NCBI GenBank assembly: GCA_035304285.1
Contig: DATGQI010000081.1
Location: 1-34,935 of the forward strand
Direction: 5' to 3'
DNA length: 34,935 bases
From: IDS-8 sp035304285
GTDB lineage: Bacteria > Pseudomonadota > Gammaproteobacteria > Steroidobacterales > Woeseiaceae
Shown here: piece by piece, positions 25,274 through 33,789 of the stretch
Numbering within the stretch: position 1 is the stretch's first letter
How the letters are laid out: the number at the start of each line of letters is the position of its first letter
The notes under the pieces: generated by a model
Databases searched by the model: none
The model's input: only the letters and a program-made list of their open reading frames with translations
What the model was told of the DNA's origin: nothing
Position numbers and translations under genes: made by a program

Positions 25274-25490
25274 CGGCCCTGCAATCCCTATATCGCACCG
25301 GCGTCGGCGGGCAGCAGGCTTCAGGCATGCTGAGCCTCCGCGTATACCAGGGGTGCCGGCTAACAACTCATCCAGGTAGATGCCGTCCGGCTTCGGACGG
25401 GATCCGAGCTACATCAGCAAGTGCTGGGTCGGCGAGCTACACTTTGGCGCTGGCGAGCGGGGCGAAGTGGAGATCACTGCGGAAAAGCGG

Positions 25491-26234
25491 ATGTGGCTGC
25501 AGACGATAAGCCAGAAGATGACTTTGACATCGAGACCGGGAAATCCGGCGTACGTCATCGTACTACTGGGCGCTGCGTCACTGGCGTCGCCAACTCGTGC
25601 GGCGGATGTCACCGGCTACGCGGTCCTGACAAGCGACTACGTCTTTCGCGGCGTGTCCTACAGCGATGGCCATGCTTCCTTGCAAGGGGGCGCGGACGTC
25701 GCGCTGGAGTCCGGACTGTATCTTGGTGCGTGGGCGTCCAGTGTCGATATCAGCGGTGGCCCCACTCGGCAGCGCGATTTGCAAGTGAACTGGTACCTGG
25801 GCTATAGCCACGAATTGCGAAGCACCTGGAGTCTCGGCGTTAATGCGGTCCTCTACACGTTCCCGGATACGGTGGGCGAGACCGATTATGACTTTCTCGA
25901 ATATTCAATCGTCGCGAATTTCAATGATCGCGCCTGGGTTGAATACTCGTACTCTCCGGACCTGTACCATTCCGGCAGCCAGACGCACAACCTCGATCTG
26001 TACGCGGAGTGGCCGCTGCCGGCGCGGCTGATGCTTGGAGGCGGGGCGGGTTACTACGACGTTTCGGAGTTAACCGGTAGAAGCTACACCTATTGGCAGC
26101 TCGGACTCACACGCCCGTTTGGCTGGATAGACATCGATCTGCGATATCACGGCACCAGTCGAGCCGTGCCAATTATCAGCACGCCCGAGAGCGCCGAAGA
26201 ACGTGTCGCAATCACTGCGAGATTCGTTTTCTAA
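25491..26234 (+). CDS. TorF/Gcw_chp-type putative outer-membrane porin
   Basis: The 247-aa product has a signal peptide (hydrophobic VIVLLGAASLAS, cleaved near PTRA) followed by alternating beta strands ending in Phe (ITARFVF), typical of an outer-membrane barrel. The start of the mature part, VTGYAVLTSDYVFRGVSYSDGHASLQGG, is the hallmark of the Gcw_chp/TorF family of putative porins. The ATG at 25491 has a purine-rich GGAAAAG upstream; the ATG at 25518 also gives a good signal peptide. Substrate unknown. It is divergent from the CBS group and its stop overlaps the convergent S8 protease stop. Confidence 0.82.
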   Translation: MWLQTISQKMTLTSRPGNPAYVIVLLGAASLASPTRAADVTGYAVLTSDYVFRGVSYSDGHASLQGGADVALESGLYLGAWASSVDISGGPTRQRDLQVNWYLGYSHELRSTWSLGVNAVLYTFPDTVGETDYDFLEYSIVANFNDRAWVEYSYSPDLYHSGSQTHNLDLYAEWPLPARLMLGGGAGYYDVSELTGRSYTYWQLGLTRPFGWIDIDLRYHGTSRAVPIISTPESAEERVAITARFVF

Positions 26235-27526
26235 TGCGTCGTCATCGTGATCGAAGGTGATGCGTCTGCCTGACACTGCCTTGACGGATCGGCCAGCTGC
26301 AGTACGACGCAGGCGTTGACGGCTGGTAACACCGATTCCGAAGCGTGCTGCGACTCCTGCAAATAACTCTGGACGATATCGCGCGGCATGTTCGGGGAGA
26401 CTGCGAGCAACAATGCCACCACACCGCTTACATGCGCAGCAGACAGCGAGGTTCCGGAGTGAAAGTCGTAGCCATCATCCGGTACCGCAACCATGATCTG
26501 ATCTCCGGGCGCACAGATATCGTGCGGTGGGAAGGACCCGGAACTGATGTTCCACCTTGCGGCGAGACGTTGATCGCTGCTGTCGACGCCAATTACTCCG
26601 CCGAAGCTTGCCGGGAATGCGCGGGCATTCCTCTCTTGTGACGGCTGTGCTGCCACAATGATGACGCCCGCCCGTTCAAGCTCCTTCAGCAGCCGTGCAA
26701 GCAATGGATCGTAAGGTCCAACCAGGCTCATGTTAAGAATATCTGCAGGATCGTTCAGGAGCGTATCCAGCGCTTTAGCAAGCGTGAAGCTGTCACACAC
26801 AGCACCAAATACGCCTTGTTCGGCCCAGCAGGCGACGTACAGCTCCATTCTCGAGTCAGGGGCGATGCCGACCATACCTTTGGCATTGTTGGCATTGGCG
26901 CCTATGACACTGGCGATAGCCGTGCCGTGCGTATTATCAGGTGATCTATCGCGGTCAGCGAGCAGGTGCGTTCTGCTGAGGCGTCCCTTCAGGTCTTCGT
27001 GATTGACGTCCGCGTCGCCGTCGATAATCGCTATTCGCACGCCTTGCCCTCGTGAGTAGCGATGCGCGGCGAAAATCTCCATAACCTCGAGGCCGCGCTG
27101 CAGGCTCGAGTAGGTGTCGTCATACTCCGCGAGTGGAGCTGCCTGGGTCGTGAAAGAATGCACCAGTTGTGCTGATTCGACACGCGGATCTGCCCGCAAG
27201 CGCTCAACGACGGTTTCCCGCTTCACGCCGACGGGAACCCTGTAGACGAAACAGAAGACTGACAGCGAGCGGATCGGCCAGCGGTCGACTTCGACGAGGG
27301 CGTAGTCATTGCCGATCTCGGCCGAGTATTGTCGAACTTGTTCGCCGATCGAATACCGCTTCCTCTTCCGGTATGGCTCACTGATGCCGCCGCTGACAGA
27401 ATTTGCGCCGTCGTTGGAGAACGTTACCAGTACGTCGCGGGCGGGATCCGTTCTGCCAACCTCAGCCACGACCATGCCGGGAGCCATAACAGTGAGCAAT
27501 GCACCAATTGCCAGCAAATTGTTCAT
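26231..27526 (-). CDS. S8 (subtilisin-like) serine protease of the ECF sigma operon
   Basis: The 431-aa product has a signal peptide (1-21, ending MVVA), a propeptide-like segment (about 30-130) and a subtilase domain. The catalytic triad is visible: Asp169 (IAIIDGDADV), His200 (NTHGTAIAS) and Ser360 (SGTSLSAAHVSG). Where subtilases normally read AAGN, with the oxyanion-hole Asn, this protein reads AAQP (292-295), so activity may be altered. It is exported, probably periplasmic. It overlaps the anti-sigma gene (ATGA), so it is third in the ECF sigma/anti-sigma/protease operon and may act on the anti-sigma factor or on cell-surface proteins. Confidence 0.88.
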   Translation of the reverse strand: MNNLLAIGALLTVMAPGMVVAEVGRTDPARDVLVTFSNDGANSVSGGISEPYRKRKRYSIGEQVRQYSAEIGNDYALVEVDRWPIRSLSVFCFVYRVPVGVKRETVVERLRADPRVESAQLVHSFTTQAAPLAEYDDTYSSLQRGLEVMEIFAAHRYSRGQGVRIAIIDGDADVNHEDLKGRLSRTHLLADRDRSPDNTHGTAIASVIGANANNAKGMVGIAPDSRMELYVACWAEQGVFGAVCDSFTLAKALDTLLNDPADILNMSLVGPYDPLLARLLKELERAGVIIVAAQPSQERNARAFPASFGGVIGVDSSDQRLAARWNISSGSFPPHDICAPGDQIMVAVPDDGYDFHSGTSLSAAHVSGVVALLLAVSPNMPRDIVQSYLQESQHASESVLPAVNACVVLQLADPSRQCQADASPSITMTTH

Positions 27527-28176
27527 TGCCCTGTTTTCACCGGGAGCTGTACGGCGACCGCATGGACTGCCCTTATCTCGCTTGCTCCCTCGAGCTCGCT
27601 TGTGAACAGTTCGAGTTCCTCGAGCGAGGAGGCCGGCAGGTTGACGGTAATACGGTAGACGCCGTCAGATCCGGCGGAGGTAATTTCCTTTGCCTGCAGA
27701 CCAGCCAGTACCCGTTGTTGCGCAGCTGGCGAAACCCCGGCTTCAAATTGCACATCGAGAACGTAGTTCATCGAGGTGCGCTGCACCGGCGAGGTCGTCG
27801 TTTCGTAGCGGGCAGGTTCGCTTACCGTCCGCTCCCTCGCCGGCAGCAGGAGGTTGAAGAGGATGAGTACGGCAGCAACCGACGCCGCAGACGCGAAGAT
27901 TGTTAGCATGCGCGTCTTCCTGCCTTTACTGACATGCGTGTCTATTTTTTCAAGCAGCCTGTCGGTTTGAGGCCTGGGTACGATTGGTGTCGCCGTGCCG
28001 CGCTGTATGCTGTCCTGCACCGCTGATAGCAGAGAGACGGATTTACGGCAAGCGTCGCAGGTGTCGAGATGACGGCGGATGCGGTCTCGTTCACCGTCGT
28101 CGATCGTGTTGTTGACGAACCACGGCAGCAGCCGATCGACCCGCGCATGCTCATCCAGCTGAAGCTTCTCACCCAT
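27523..28176 (-). CDS. Zinc-finger (zf-HC2) transmembrane anti-sigma factor
   Basis: A 217-aa protein with an N-terminal anti-sigma zinc finger (RRHLDTCDACRKS, the H-x3-C-x2-C motif, about 35-47), one membrane span (MLTIFASAASVAAVLILFNL, about 90-109) and a periplasmic C-terminal domain of about 100 residues (VLDVQFEAGVSPAAQQRVLAGL). It should bind and hold the ECF sigma factor encoded just upstream. The ATG at 28176 follows minus-strand GGGAGG by 4 nt and overlaps the sigma gene's end by 8 bp; another ATG lies four codons upstream. Confidence 0.88.
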   Translation of the reverse strand: MGEKLQLDEHARVDRLLPWFVNNTIDDGERDRIRRHLDTCDACRKSVSLLSAVQDSIQRGTATPIVPRPQTDRLLEKIDTHVSKGRKTRMLTIFASAASVAAVLILFNLLLPARERTVSEPARYETTTSPVQRTSMNYVLDVQFEAGVSPAAQQRVLAGLQAKEITSAGSDGVYRITVNLPASSLEELELFTSELEGASEIRAVHAVAVQLPVKTGQ

Positions 28177-28756
28177 GTTGCCTCCCATCCTCTACCGCGC
28201 CATCGATGGCTGCTTCGGCAAAGTAATCACGAAGCTTGCGCCGTGCGTGAAACATCCTTGTCTTTACGGTGTTGACGGAGCAGCCGGCGATCTCGGCCGT
28301 TTCTGCATAGGAGAGTCCGTAGTAGAACACCAGGATCATGCTCACCTGTTGCGGGTACGGCAGCGTGCGAAGCCCTCGCCATACCCAGTCCCGCCTTTCG
28401 ACCTCGATGCTGTCGTCGTACGCAGGTTCATCGGCAACGGGTTGCGCCGGTGTTTTCTTTCCGCGCGTCAGGCTGCGTACGGCCTGCCGATAGGCAATCC
28501 CAAAGATCCAGGTCGAAACCTTCGAATCGCCACGGAAAACCGCGGCTTGCTGCCAGACGATCATCATGATGTCGTTGACCAGCTCGTCAGCCGCCGCGTA
28601 GGAGTGCGTGAGCCCGAACACAAACTTGAACAGGCGCGGATGATAGAGCTGGTAGAGGTGCGAAATGGCGTCTCGATCACGCCGGGCAATACGTTTCAGC
28701 AACGCCAGCTCGCGTTGATTCTGGTCATCCGGTTTCTGTTCGGCCGTGCCTTTCAT
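28169..28756 (-). CDS. ECF RNA polymerase sigma factor
   Basis: A 195-aa extracytoplasmic-function sigma factor. Region sigma2: AISHLYQLYHPRLFKFVFGL through DELVNDIMMIVWQQA and FRGDSKVSTWIFGIAYRQ (about 32-95). Region sigma4: PYPQQVSMILVFYYGLSYAE and GCSVNTVKTRMFHARRKLRD (about 130-178), including the helix-turn-helix. ATG 28756 was chosen; the open frame goes back to a TTG at 28813, and minus-strand AAGGAGG lies too far (17 nt) for an ideal SD. Minus-strand GGGAACC (28831-28837) is an ECF-like -35 and may mark autoregulation. It is divergent from the cytochrome-like genes, which may be its targets. Confidence 0.9.
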   Translation of the reverse strand: MKGTAEQKPDDQNQRELALLKRIARRDRDAISHLYQLYHPRLFKFVFGLTHSYAAADELVNDIMMIVWQQAAVFRGDSKVSTWIFGIAYRQAVRSLTRGKKTPAQPVADEPAYDDSIEVERRDWVWRGLRTLPYPQQVSMILVFYYGLSYAETAEIAGCSVNTVKTRMFHARRKLRDYFAEAAIDGAVEDGRQHG

Positions 28757-28941
28757 TGCATCGTCGAAGTGGCCCTCCTTGGGTGAGTGCCATCCAGCCG
28801 CCGAAAGGTTCAATCGGCGCGAAAGATATCGGTTCCCGGCCGGCGCGGAGCGATTTCGCCACTTTGTGCCGCCAGTTTGAACCTGTTCAGGTCGCGGCGG
28901 GCACTCACCAGGTGATATCCCACAATGAAGCGGCAGACAAT

Positions 28942-30162
28942 ATGCGGAATCATCAATTGTTCAGGGCTCGGCTATTTCCAGCCTTGCTGCTCGCAGGAGC
29001 ACTGGCGGCGGGTTGCAGCGGCGGCTCCGGTTCCTCGGAACCGGAGCCGGCCCAGAATCCACCACCGCCTTCATCGCCGCCGTTCGGCGCAAACTTCGCG
29101 GAAATCCAGGCCGAGGTGTTTACCCCGACCTGTGCGACCTCCGGTTGTCACACCGGGGCCGCCGCACCGCAAGGTCTGCGGCTGGATGAGGCGAACAGCT
29201 ACGGCTTGCTGGTCGGAGTGGCAAGCATGGAGGTGCCCTCGATTCTGCGCGTCGCTCCGGGCGATCCGGATAACAGCTACCTGATTCAAAAACTCGAAGG
29301 CACTGCGAGTGTCGGGGAACAGATGCCGTTCGGCGGCACGCCCCTCCCGCAGGCGAGTATCGATGTCATCCGTCAGTGGATCGTCGAAGGAGCGGTGGAC
29401 GACCGGGCGCCGTCCAGCGGGCCGATCCGGGTGAGTTCTCTTTCTCCGGTGCCCGACAGTGAACTGGAGTCGCCACCGGAGGAAATTGTCGCAATGTTCG
29501 ATCGCGAACTGGATGTTTCCACGGTCAATGCCGAAACGTTCATCCTGGAAGCGAGCGGCGGGGACGGGACCTTCGACGACGGCAACGAAGAGTCGGTGAC
29601 GGCCGCCAGGATCACCACGCCGGATACGAACCCGACGAGCGCGACGTTCGACCTGCGCGGCGTGGCTATGGCCGACGATACCTATCGCGTTCGGCTCCTT
29701 GGCAGCGGCGCCTCGGTCATTCTCGACCTGGATGCGAACGCGCTGGACGGGGAGTTCTCCGGAACCTTCCCGTCGGGCGATGGAACCGAAGGCGGTGATT
29801 TCGTAGCCACGTTCAACGTTGCAGCACCGGTGTTGGTGGGCCCGATGCTCGACCAGATCCAGGACAGCGTTTTTTCGCCCACCTGCAGCGGATGCCATAC
29901 GGGACCGATGGGCGAGACGCTGCCAGCCGGCATGGACCTGACGGATGCGGATGCAAGCTTTGCCAACCTCGTTGGCGTTCCAAGCATCGAGGTCCCGGAA
30001 CTGTCGCGGGTGGAGGCTGGCGATCCCGACAACAGTTACCTGATTCACAAGCTCGAGGGAACGGCCGGCGAAGGAGCGCAGATGCCGTTGGGAGGCCCGC
30101 CGCTGGACCAGTCCGTCATCGACGACATTCGCCAGTGGATCGCAGACGGTGCAGCGCGTTAG
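28942..30162 (+). CDS. Lipoprotein with two c-type heme-like modules and an Ig-like domain
   Basis: The 406-aa product has a lipobox LAAGC (Cys25) and a Pro-rich linker. Two homologous modules follow: residues about 50-150 with FTPTCATSGCH (C64-x4-C69-H70) and about 300-405 with FSPTCSGCHTG (C315-x2-C318-H319). Each continues with LVGVxSxEVPxLxRV, GDPDNSYLIxKLEGTA and MPxGGxPL...IRQWIxxGA. Between them is a bacterial Ig-like segment (VSSLSPVPDSELESPPEEIVAMFDREL has this form). The modules resemble mono-heme cytochrome c-like domains of exported proteins; the first has a longer CX4CH spacing. It may carry electrons at the cell surface. The ATG at 28942 was chosen for the signal peptide. The next gene starts 15 bp after the stop. 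Confidence 0.8.
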   Translation: MRNHQLFRARLFPALLLAGALAAGCSGGSGSSEPEPAQNPPPPSSPPFGANFAEIQAEVFTPTCATSGCHTGAAAPQGLRLDEANSYGLLVGVASMEVPSILRVAPGDPDNSYLIQKLEGTASVGEQMPFGGTPLPQASIDVIRQWIVEGAVDDRAPSSGPIRVSSLSPVPDSELESPPEEIVAMFDRELDVSTVNAETFILEASGGDGTFDDGNEESVTAARITTPDTNPTSATFDLRGVAMADDTYRVRLLGSGASVILDLDANALDGEFSGTFPSGDGTEGGDFVATFNVAAPVLVGPMLDQIQDSVFSPTCSGCHTGPMGETLPAGMDLTDADASFANLVGVPSIEVPELSRVEAGDPDNSYLIHKLEGTAGEGAQMPLGGPPLDQSVIDDIRQWIADGAAR

Positions 30163-30177
30163 CCGCGGCGATCGGGA

Positions 30178-31287
30178 ATGATTACCTGGAAACGCCGAAA
30201 ATTCGGCTGGGAATCACTTGCCCTGATACTGCTCGCAGGCTTCGTGAACGATCAGGTCCTGGCAGAGCCCTACCTCGCAGTCTACAAGGGCATGCAATGC
30301 TCCGGCTGCCACAGCCATCCGGCCGGCGGCGGAAAGCGCAACGCGTATGGAAACGTTTTCGCGCAGTCTGAAATGCCGGCTGCGCGCCTGGGCGCCGCAG
30401 ATGCCGATTTATGGTCGGGTGAGATTACGAGGTGGCTGTCGGTCGGCGCCGACCTGCGCACAGGTTATGAGCACGTTGACATACCGGGTGGGAATGAGTC
30501 ATCGGAGTTCAGCATCAGCCGCGGTACGGCTTACGTGCAGGCGGCACTGGTTCCGGAGCGCCTGTCCCTGTACGTGGATCAGCAGATTGCGCCGGGATCC
30601 GGCATTAATCGCGAGGCGTACGTACGGCTCAACAGCGAGAGTGGAAGGTTTCATCTCGCGGCAGGGCAATTCTTCCTGCCATACGGCCTGCGGCTGCAGG
30701 ACGACACCGCGTTTATCCGCCAGGTCACCGGAGTCAATTTCTCCAACCCGGACCGTGGCGTGCAACTCGGATACGAAGCAGGCCCTTGGTCGACGCAGCT
30801 GACGGTCACGAACGGCAGCGGCGGCGGCAATGAGACAGACACGGGAAAACAACTGAGCTGGATTGCTCACTTCGTTCAGCAGCGGTGGCGCGCGGGCACA
30901 AGCTTCAATTTCAACGACGCCGATGCGGGCGACAGGCAGATGCAAAACGTATTTTTCGGCCTGCGTACCGGACCGGTCGCGTGGCTCGCCCAGGCGGACC
31001 TGATCACCGACGACCTCCCATCCGGTGTGAAGCAGGACGCGGTTGCCGGGTTGCTCGAAGGAAACTGGCTCTTCCGCAAGGGCCATAACCTGAAGGTCAG
31101 CTACGAGTATTTCGATCCTGATGACGACCTGGACGAAGACCACCAGGTGCGGTGGAGCCTGGTGTGGGAGTACTCACCGATTCAGTTCATTCAAGGAAGG
31201 ATAGGGGTGCGTCTTTACGACGGCGTCCCGCAAGTCGACCTGCAGAACCGCGACGTGTACTTCGCGGAGATACATGGCTTTTTGTGA
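30178..31287 (+). CDS. CXXCH-tagged outer-membrane beta-barrel protein (cytochrome-porin-like)
   Basis: The 369-aa product has a signal peptide (1-29, VLA/E), then a single c-heme motif CSGCH (41-45) in YLAVYKGMQCSGCHSHPAGGG and NAYGNVFAQ, then about 280 residues of alternating beta strands ending in an aromatic/hydrophobic C-terminus (GFL), as in outer-membrane barrels. LPYGLRLQDDTAFIRQVTGVNF and AGTSFNFNDADAG look like porin strands. A mono-heme head fused to a barrel is the plan of Cyc2-type iron oxidases, but this is shorter and I do not claim that family. It forms a pair with the upstream heme-motif lipoprotein. Confidence 0.75.
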   Translation: MITWKRRKFGWESLALILLAGFVNDQVLAEPYLAVYKGMQCSGCHSHPAGGGKRNAYGNVFAQSEMPAARLGAADADLWSGEITRWLSVGADLRTGYEHVDIPGGNESSEFSISRGTAYVQAALVPERLSLYVDQQIAPGSGINREAYVRLNSESGRFHLAAGQFFLPYGLRLQDDTAFIRQVTGVNFSNPDRGVQLGYEAGPWSTQLTVTNGSGGGNETDTGKQLSWIAHFVQQRWRAGTSFNFNDADAGDRQMQNVFFGLRTGPVAWLAQADLITDDLPSGVKQDAVAGLLEGNWLFRKGHNLKVSYEYFDPDDDLDEDHQVRWSLVWEYSPIQFIQGRIGVRLYDGVPQVDLQNRDVYFAEIHGFL

Positions 31288-31303
31288 GGAACTGAGTGAA
31301 CAG

Positions 31304-31336
31304 CCGGGCCTCTACCATTCGCTTGCACCCGGTTTT
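31304..31336 (+). terminator. Candidate terminator after the heme-motif barrel gene
   Basis: CCGGG (31304-31308) can pair with CCCGG (31328-31332), followed by TTTT (31333-31336) and an AT-rich stretch. The loop is long (19 nt) and the stem only 5 bp, so support is weak. Confidence 0.3.
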
Positions 31337-31348
31337 ATATGAGAGATC

Positions 31349-31435
31349 TGGTGCCGAGAAGAGGACTTGAACCTCCACGGGGTTACCCCCACTAGCACCT
31401 GAAGCTAGCGCGTCTACCAATTCCGCCACCTCGGC
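31349..31435 (-). tRNA. tRNA-Leu(CAG)
   Basis: The minus strand gives an 87-nt tRNA with the acceptor stem GCCGAGG, the D-arm GGCGGAATTGGTAGACGC and the anticodon stem-loop CTAGC-TTCAGGT-GCTAG, so the anticodon is CAG. A long variable arm typical of class II leucine tRNAs follows, then the T-arm GAGGTTCAAGTCCTC and an encoded CCA end. It reads CUG, the commonest Leu codon in high-GC genomes. A reading frame over this tRNA (31187-31429) is a shadow. Confidence 0.97.
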
Positions 31436-31539
31436 AGGTCAAGACCGGTACAATCCGTGTCTTTGCGGGTGGCGCACTGTACTCAAAGCCGCCCGACCCT
31501 GTCAATTCGCCGCGTACTCCCGCGGCAGAGCGAGAACCA

Positions 31540-33789
31540 TTGCCGAAGAAAGCAAAAACCGACAAGAGACCCGGCGGCCGCCGGACGTACAAGCACCCCG
31601 TTCCAGGCCGCGCTGCGCTGCTGGACCACCTGCGCGATGCGGGTCGCCCCCTTAACATCGACATACTGCTACAGGACCTCGGGCTGAAGGGCCAGCGTTC
31701 GCAGGAGGCCCTGCTCGATACGCTCGACCGGATGGTTCGCGCAGGGCAGATCATCCGGAACCGGCGTGGCGAGTTTTGCCTGGCGGAGAAGCTCGAACTG
31801 GTCGCAGGCATGGTCAGCGCTCACCGCGACGGCTTCGGTTTCGTCCTGCGCGAGGACGGCGAGGACGATGTCTACCTTTCGGCGCGGGAGATGCGCTCGC
31901 TGATCGACGGTGATCGCGTTGCGATCAAGGTCGTCGGCCGCGACTACCGCGGCCGCCCGGAAGGCAAGGTGGTCGAAATTCTCGAACGCGGGGTCAGGGA
32001 CATCGCGGGTCAGTTCATACTGGAACGCGGTATCGGGATAGTCGTGCCGGATAATCCGAAAATCCCGCACCGCGTGCTCATTCCGCAGGGAGAATCGGGC
32101 GACGCGAAGCCGGGACAGATCGTCGTTGCCCGCATACTGGATTATCCGACCAACGTGGAGCAGCCGACCGGCCGCATCGTGCAGGTCATCGGTGAGCCGC
32201 AGCAGAAAGGGATCGCCACCGATATCGCCATTCATGCCCACGCCATTCCCTTCACCTGGCCAAAGGAAGTCGAGCGGGAGATCGCGAAGTACAAGAAGGA
32301 CGTTCCCGAGAGCGACAAGCAGGGGCGCACAGACTTCCGGGATGTGCCGCTCGTGACCATCGATGGCGCCGATGCCCGCGACTTCGACGACGCGGTGTAT
32401 TGCGAGCCCGCCGGCAGCGGATGGCGCCTCCTGGTGGCTATCGCCGATGTTGCGCATTACGTCGAACTAAAGAGCGACCTCGACAGGGAAGCGATACGCC
32501 GCGGCACCTCCGTGTATTTCCCGGACAGGGTGGTACCGATGCTGCCGGAAGTACTGTCGAACGGGCTGTGCTCGCTCAACCCGAAAGTCGATCGGCTCTG
32601 CATGGTTTGCGAGATGCGTATCGATCCCAACGGCAAGGTGACCCGCTCGCGCTTCATGGAAGGTGTGATGCGTTCGGCCGCCAGGCTCACGTACAGCCAG
32701 GTCAACGACTTCCTGACGGCCGGCGACGGCAAGGACAGCTCGATACCGGGGCCGCTGCACAAGCCGCTCGGCAACCTGCTGCAACTGTACCGGTCGCTCC
32801 TCGGCGCCAGGCGGAAGCGCGGCGCCATCGAGCTGGACATCCCGCAGACCCGGATTTCGCTCAACGAATCGGGCGAAGTCGAGAGTATTCTCGCGGTCCC
32901 GCGGAACGACGCCCACCGCCTTATTGAAGAGTGCATGATCGCAGCGAACGTGCAGGCGGCGAAGTTCCTGAAGAAACATCGCATTCCGGGGCTTTATCGC
33001 GTGCATGCGAAACCGGACCCCGAGAAGTTCGAGGACCTGCGGCAATATTTGCTGAGCCTGGGGCTGAAGGTGCCGCACCCGGATCACGTCGAGCCGCGGG
33101 CATTCAACCAGCTGATGCAGCAGGTCGAGGGGCGCCCGGACACTGCAGCGATTTCGATGGCGATGCTGCGTTCCCTGACGCACGCTGAGTACACCCCGGA
33201 CAACATCGGCCACTTCGGGCTGGCGCTGGACGCCTACGCGCATTTCACCTCGCCGATACGACGCTACCCGGACCTGCTGGTGCATCGCGCCATCCGGCAC
33301 ATCCTTCGCGAGGGCAAGGCCGGCGGCTACCACTATTCAAGCAGTGAGATGGAGCGTCTTGGTGCCGTCTGCTCGGCGCATGAGCGCCGCGCGGAGGACG
33401 CGACGCGCGAAGTCGAAGCCTGGCTCAAGTGCCAGTTCATGGAAGACAAGGTCGGCGAAGAGTTCGACGGCGTCGTTACGGGCGTCACCAACTTCGGCCT
33501 GTTCGTGCAGTTGACCGACCTGATGATCGACGGCCTGGTGCACGTGACCAACCTGGTCAACGACTACTACCACTTCGACTCCGGCTCCCAGAGCCTCGTC
33601 GGCGAACGCACCGGCAGGCGCTATAGCCTGGGCGACAAGCTGCACGTGCTGGTTTCGAAGGTCGAGCTCGAGACGAAACGGATCGACTTTCGCCTGGCCG
33701 GCGAGAGCGCCGTGGAGCAGTCGCATAGCGGCGGAAGCGGCCTGCGGCGCAGGAGCAGGTCCGGCAAGGGGCGCAGGAAAACCGGATGA
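31540..33789 (+). CDS. rnr: Ribonuclease R (RNase II family 3'-5' exoribonuclease)
   Basis: RNase R degrades structured RNA in the 3' to 5' direction and joins in mRNA and rRNA quality control. The 749-aa product has an N-terminal helical winged domain (RAALLDHLRDAGRPLNIDIL), two cold-shock domains (GMVSAHRDGFGFVLRE), the RNB catalytic domain with DGADARDFDDAVY (D278, D281, D283, D284 bind Mg2+) and a C-terminal S1 domain (FDGVVTGVTNFGLFVQL), then a basic tail (RRRSRSGKGRRKTG). It begins at a TTG (31540) with a GAGCGAGAA stretch upstream. rlmB overlaps its stop (ATGA). Confidence 0.96.
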   Translation: MPKKAKTDKRPGGRRTYKHPVPGRAALLDHLRDAGRPLNIDILLQDLGLKGQRSQEALLDTLDRMVRAGQIIRNRRGEFCLAEKLELVAGMVSAHRDGFGFVLREDGEDDVYLSAREMRSLIDGDRVAIKVVGRDYRGRPEGKVVEILERGVRDIAGQFILERGIGIVVPDNPKIPHRVLIPQGESGDAKPGQIVVARILDYPTNVEQPTGRIVQVIGEPQQKGIATDIAIHAHAIPFTWPKEVEREIAKYKKDVPESDKQGRTDFRDVPLVTIDGADARDFDDAVYCEPAGSGWRLLVAIADVAHYVELKSDLDREAIRRGTSVYFPDRVVPMLPEVLSNGLCSLNPKVDRLCMVCEMRIDPNGKVTRSRFMEGVMRSAARLTYSQVNDFLTAGDGKDSSIPGPLHKPLGNLLQLYRSLLGARRKRGAIELDIPQTRISLNESGEVESILAVPRNDAHRLIEECMIAANVQAAKFLKKHRIPGLYRVHAKPDPEKFEDLRQYLLSLGLKVPHPDHVEPRAFNQLMQQVEGRPDTAAISMAMLRSLTHAEYTPDNIGHFGLALDAYAHFTSPIRRYPDLLVHRAIRHILREGKAGGYHYSSSEMERLGAVCSAHERRAEDATREVEAWLKCQFMEDKVGEEFDGVVTGVTNFGLFVQLTDLMIDGLVHVTNLVNDYYHFDSGSQSLVGERTGRRYSLGDKLHVLVSKVELETKRIDFRLAGESAVEQSHSGGSGLRRRSRSGKGRRKTG

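Noticed and set aside
24521..25333. 270-aa rightward open frame over the CBS and Csp genes
   Set aside because: It is antisense to two well-supported genes on the other strand and shows no domain.
31187..31429. 80-aa minus-strand frame beginning MAELVDALASGA
   Set aside because: This is the well-known translation shadow of a tRNA gene (tRNA-Leu).
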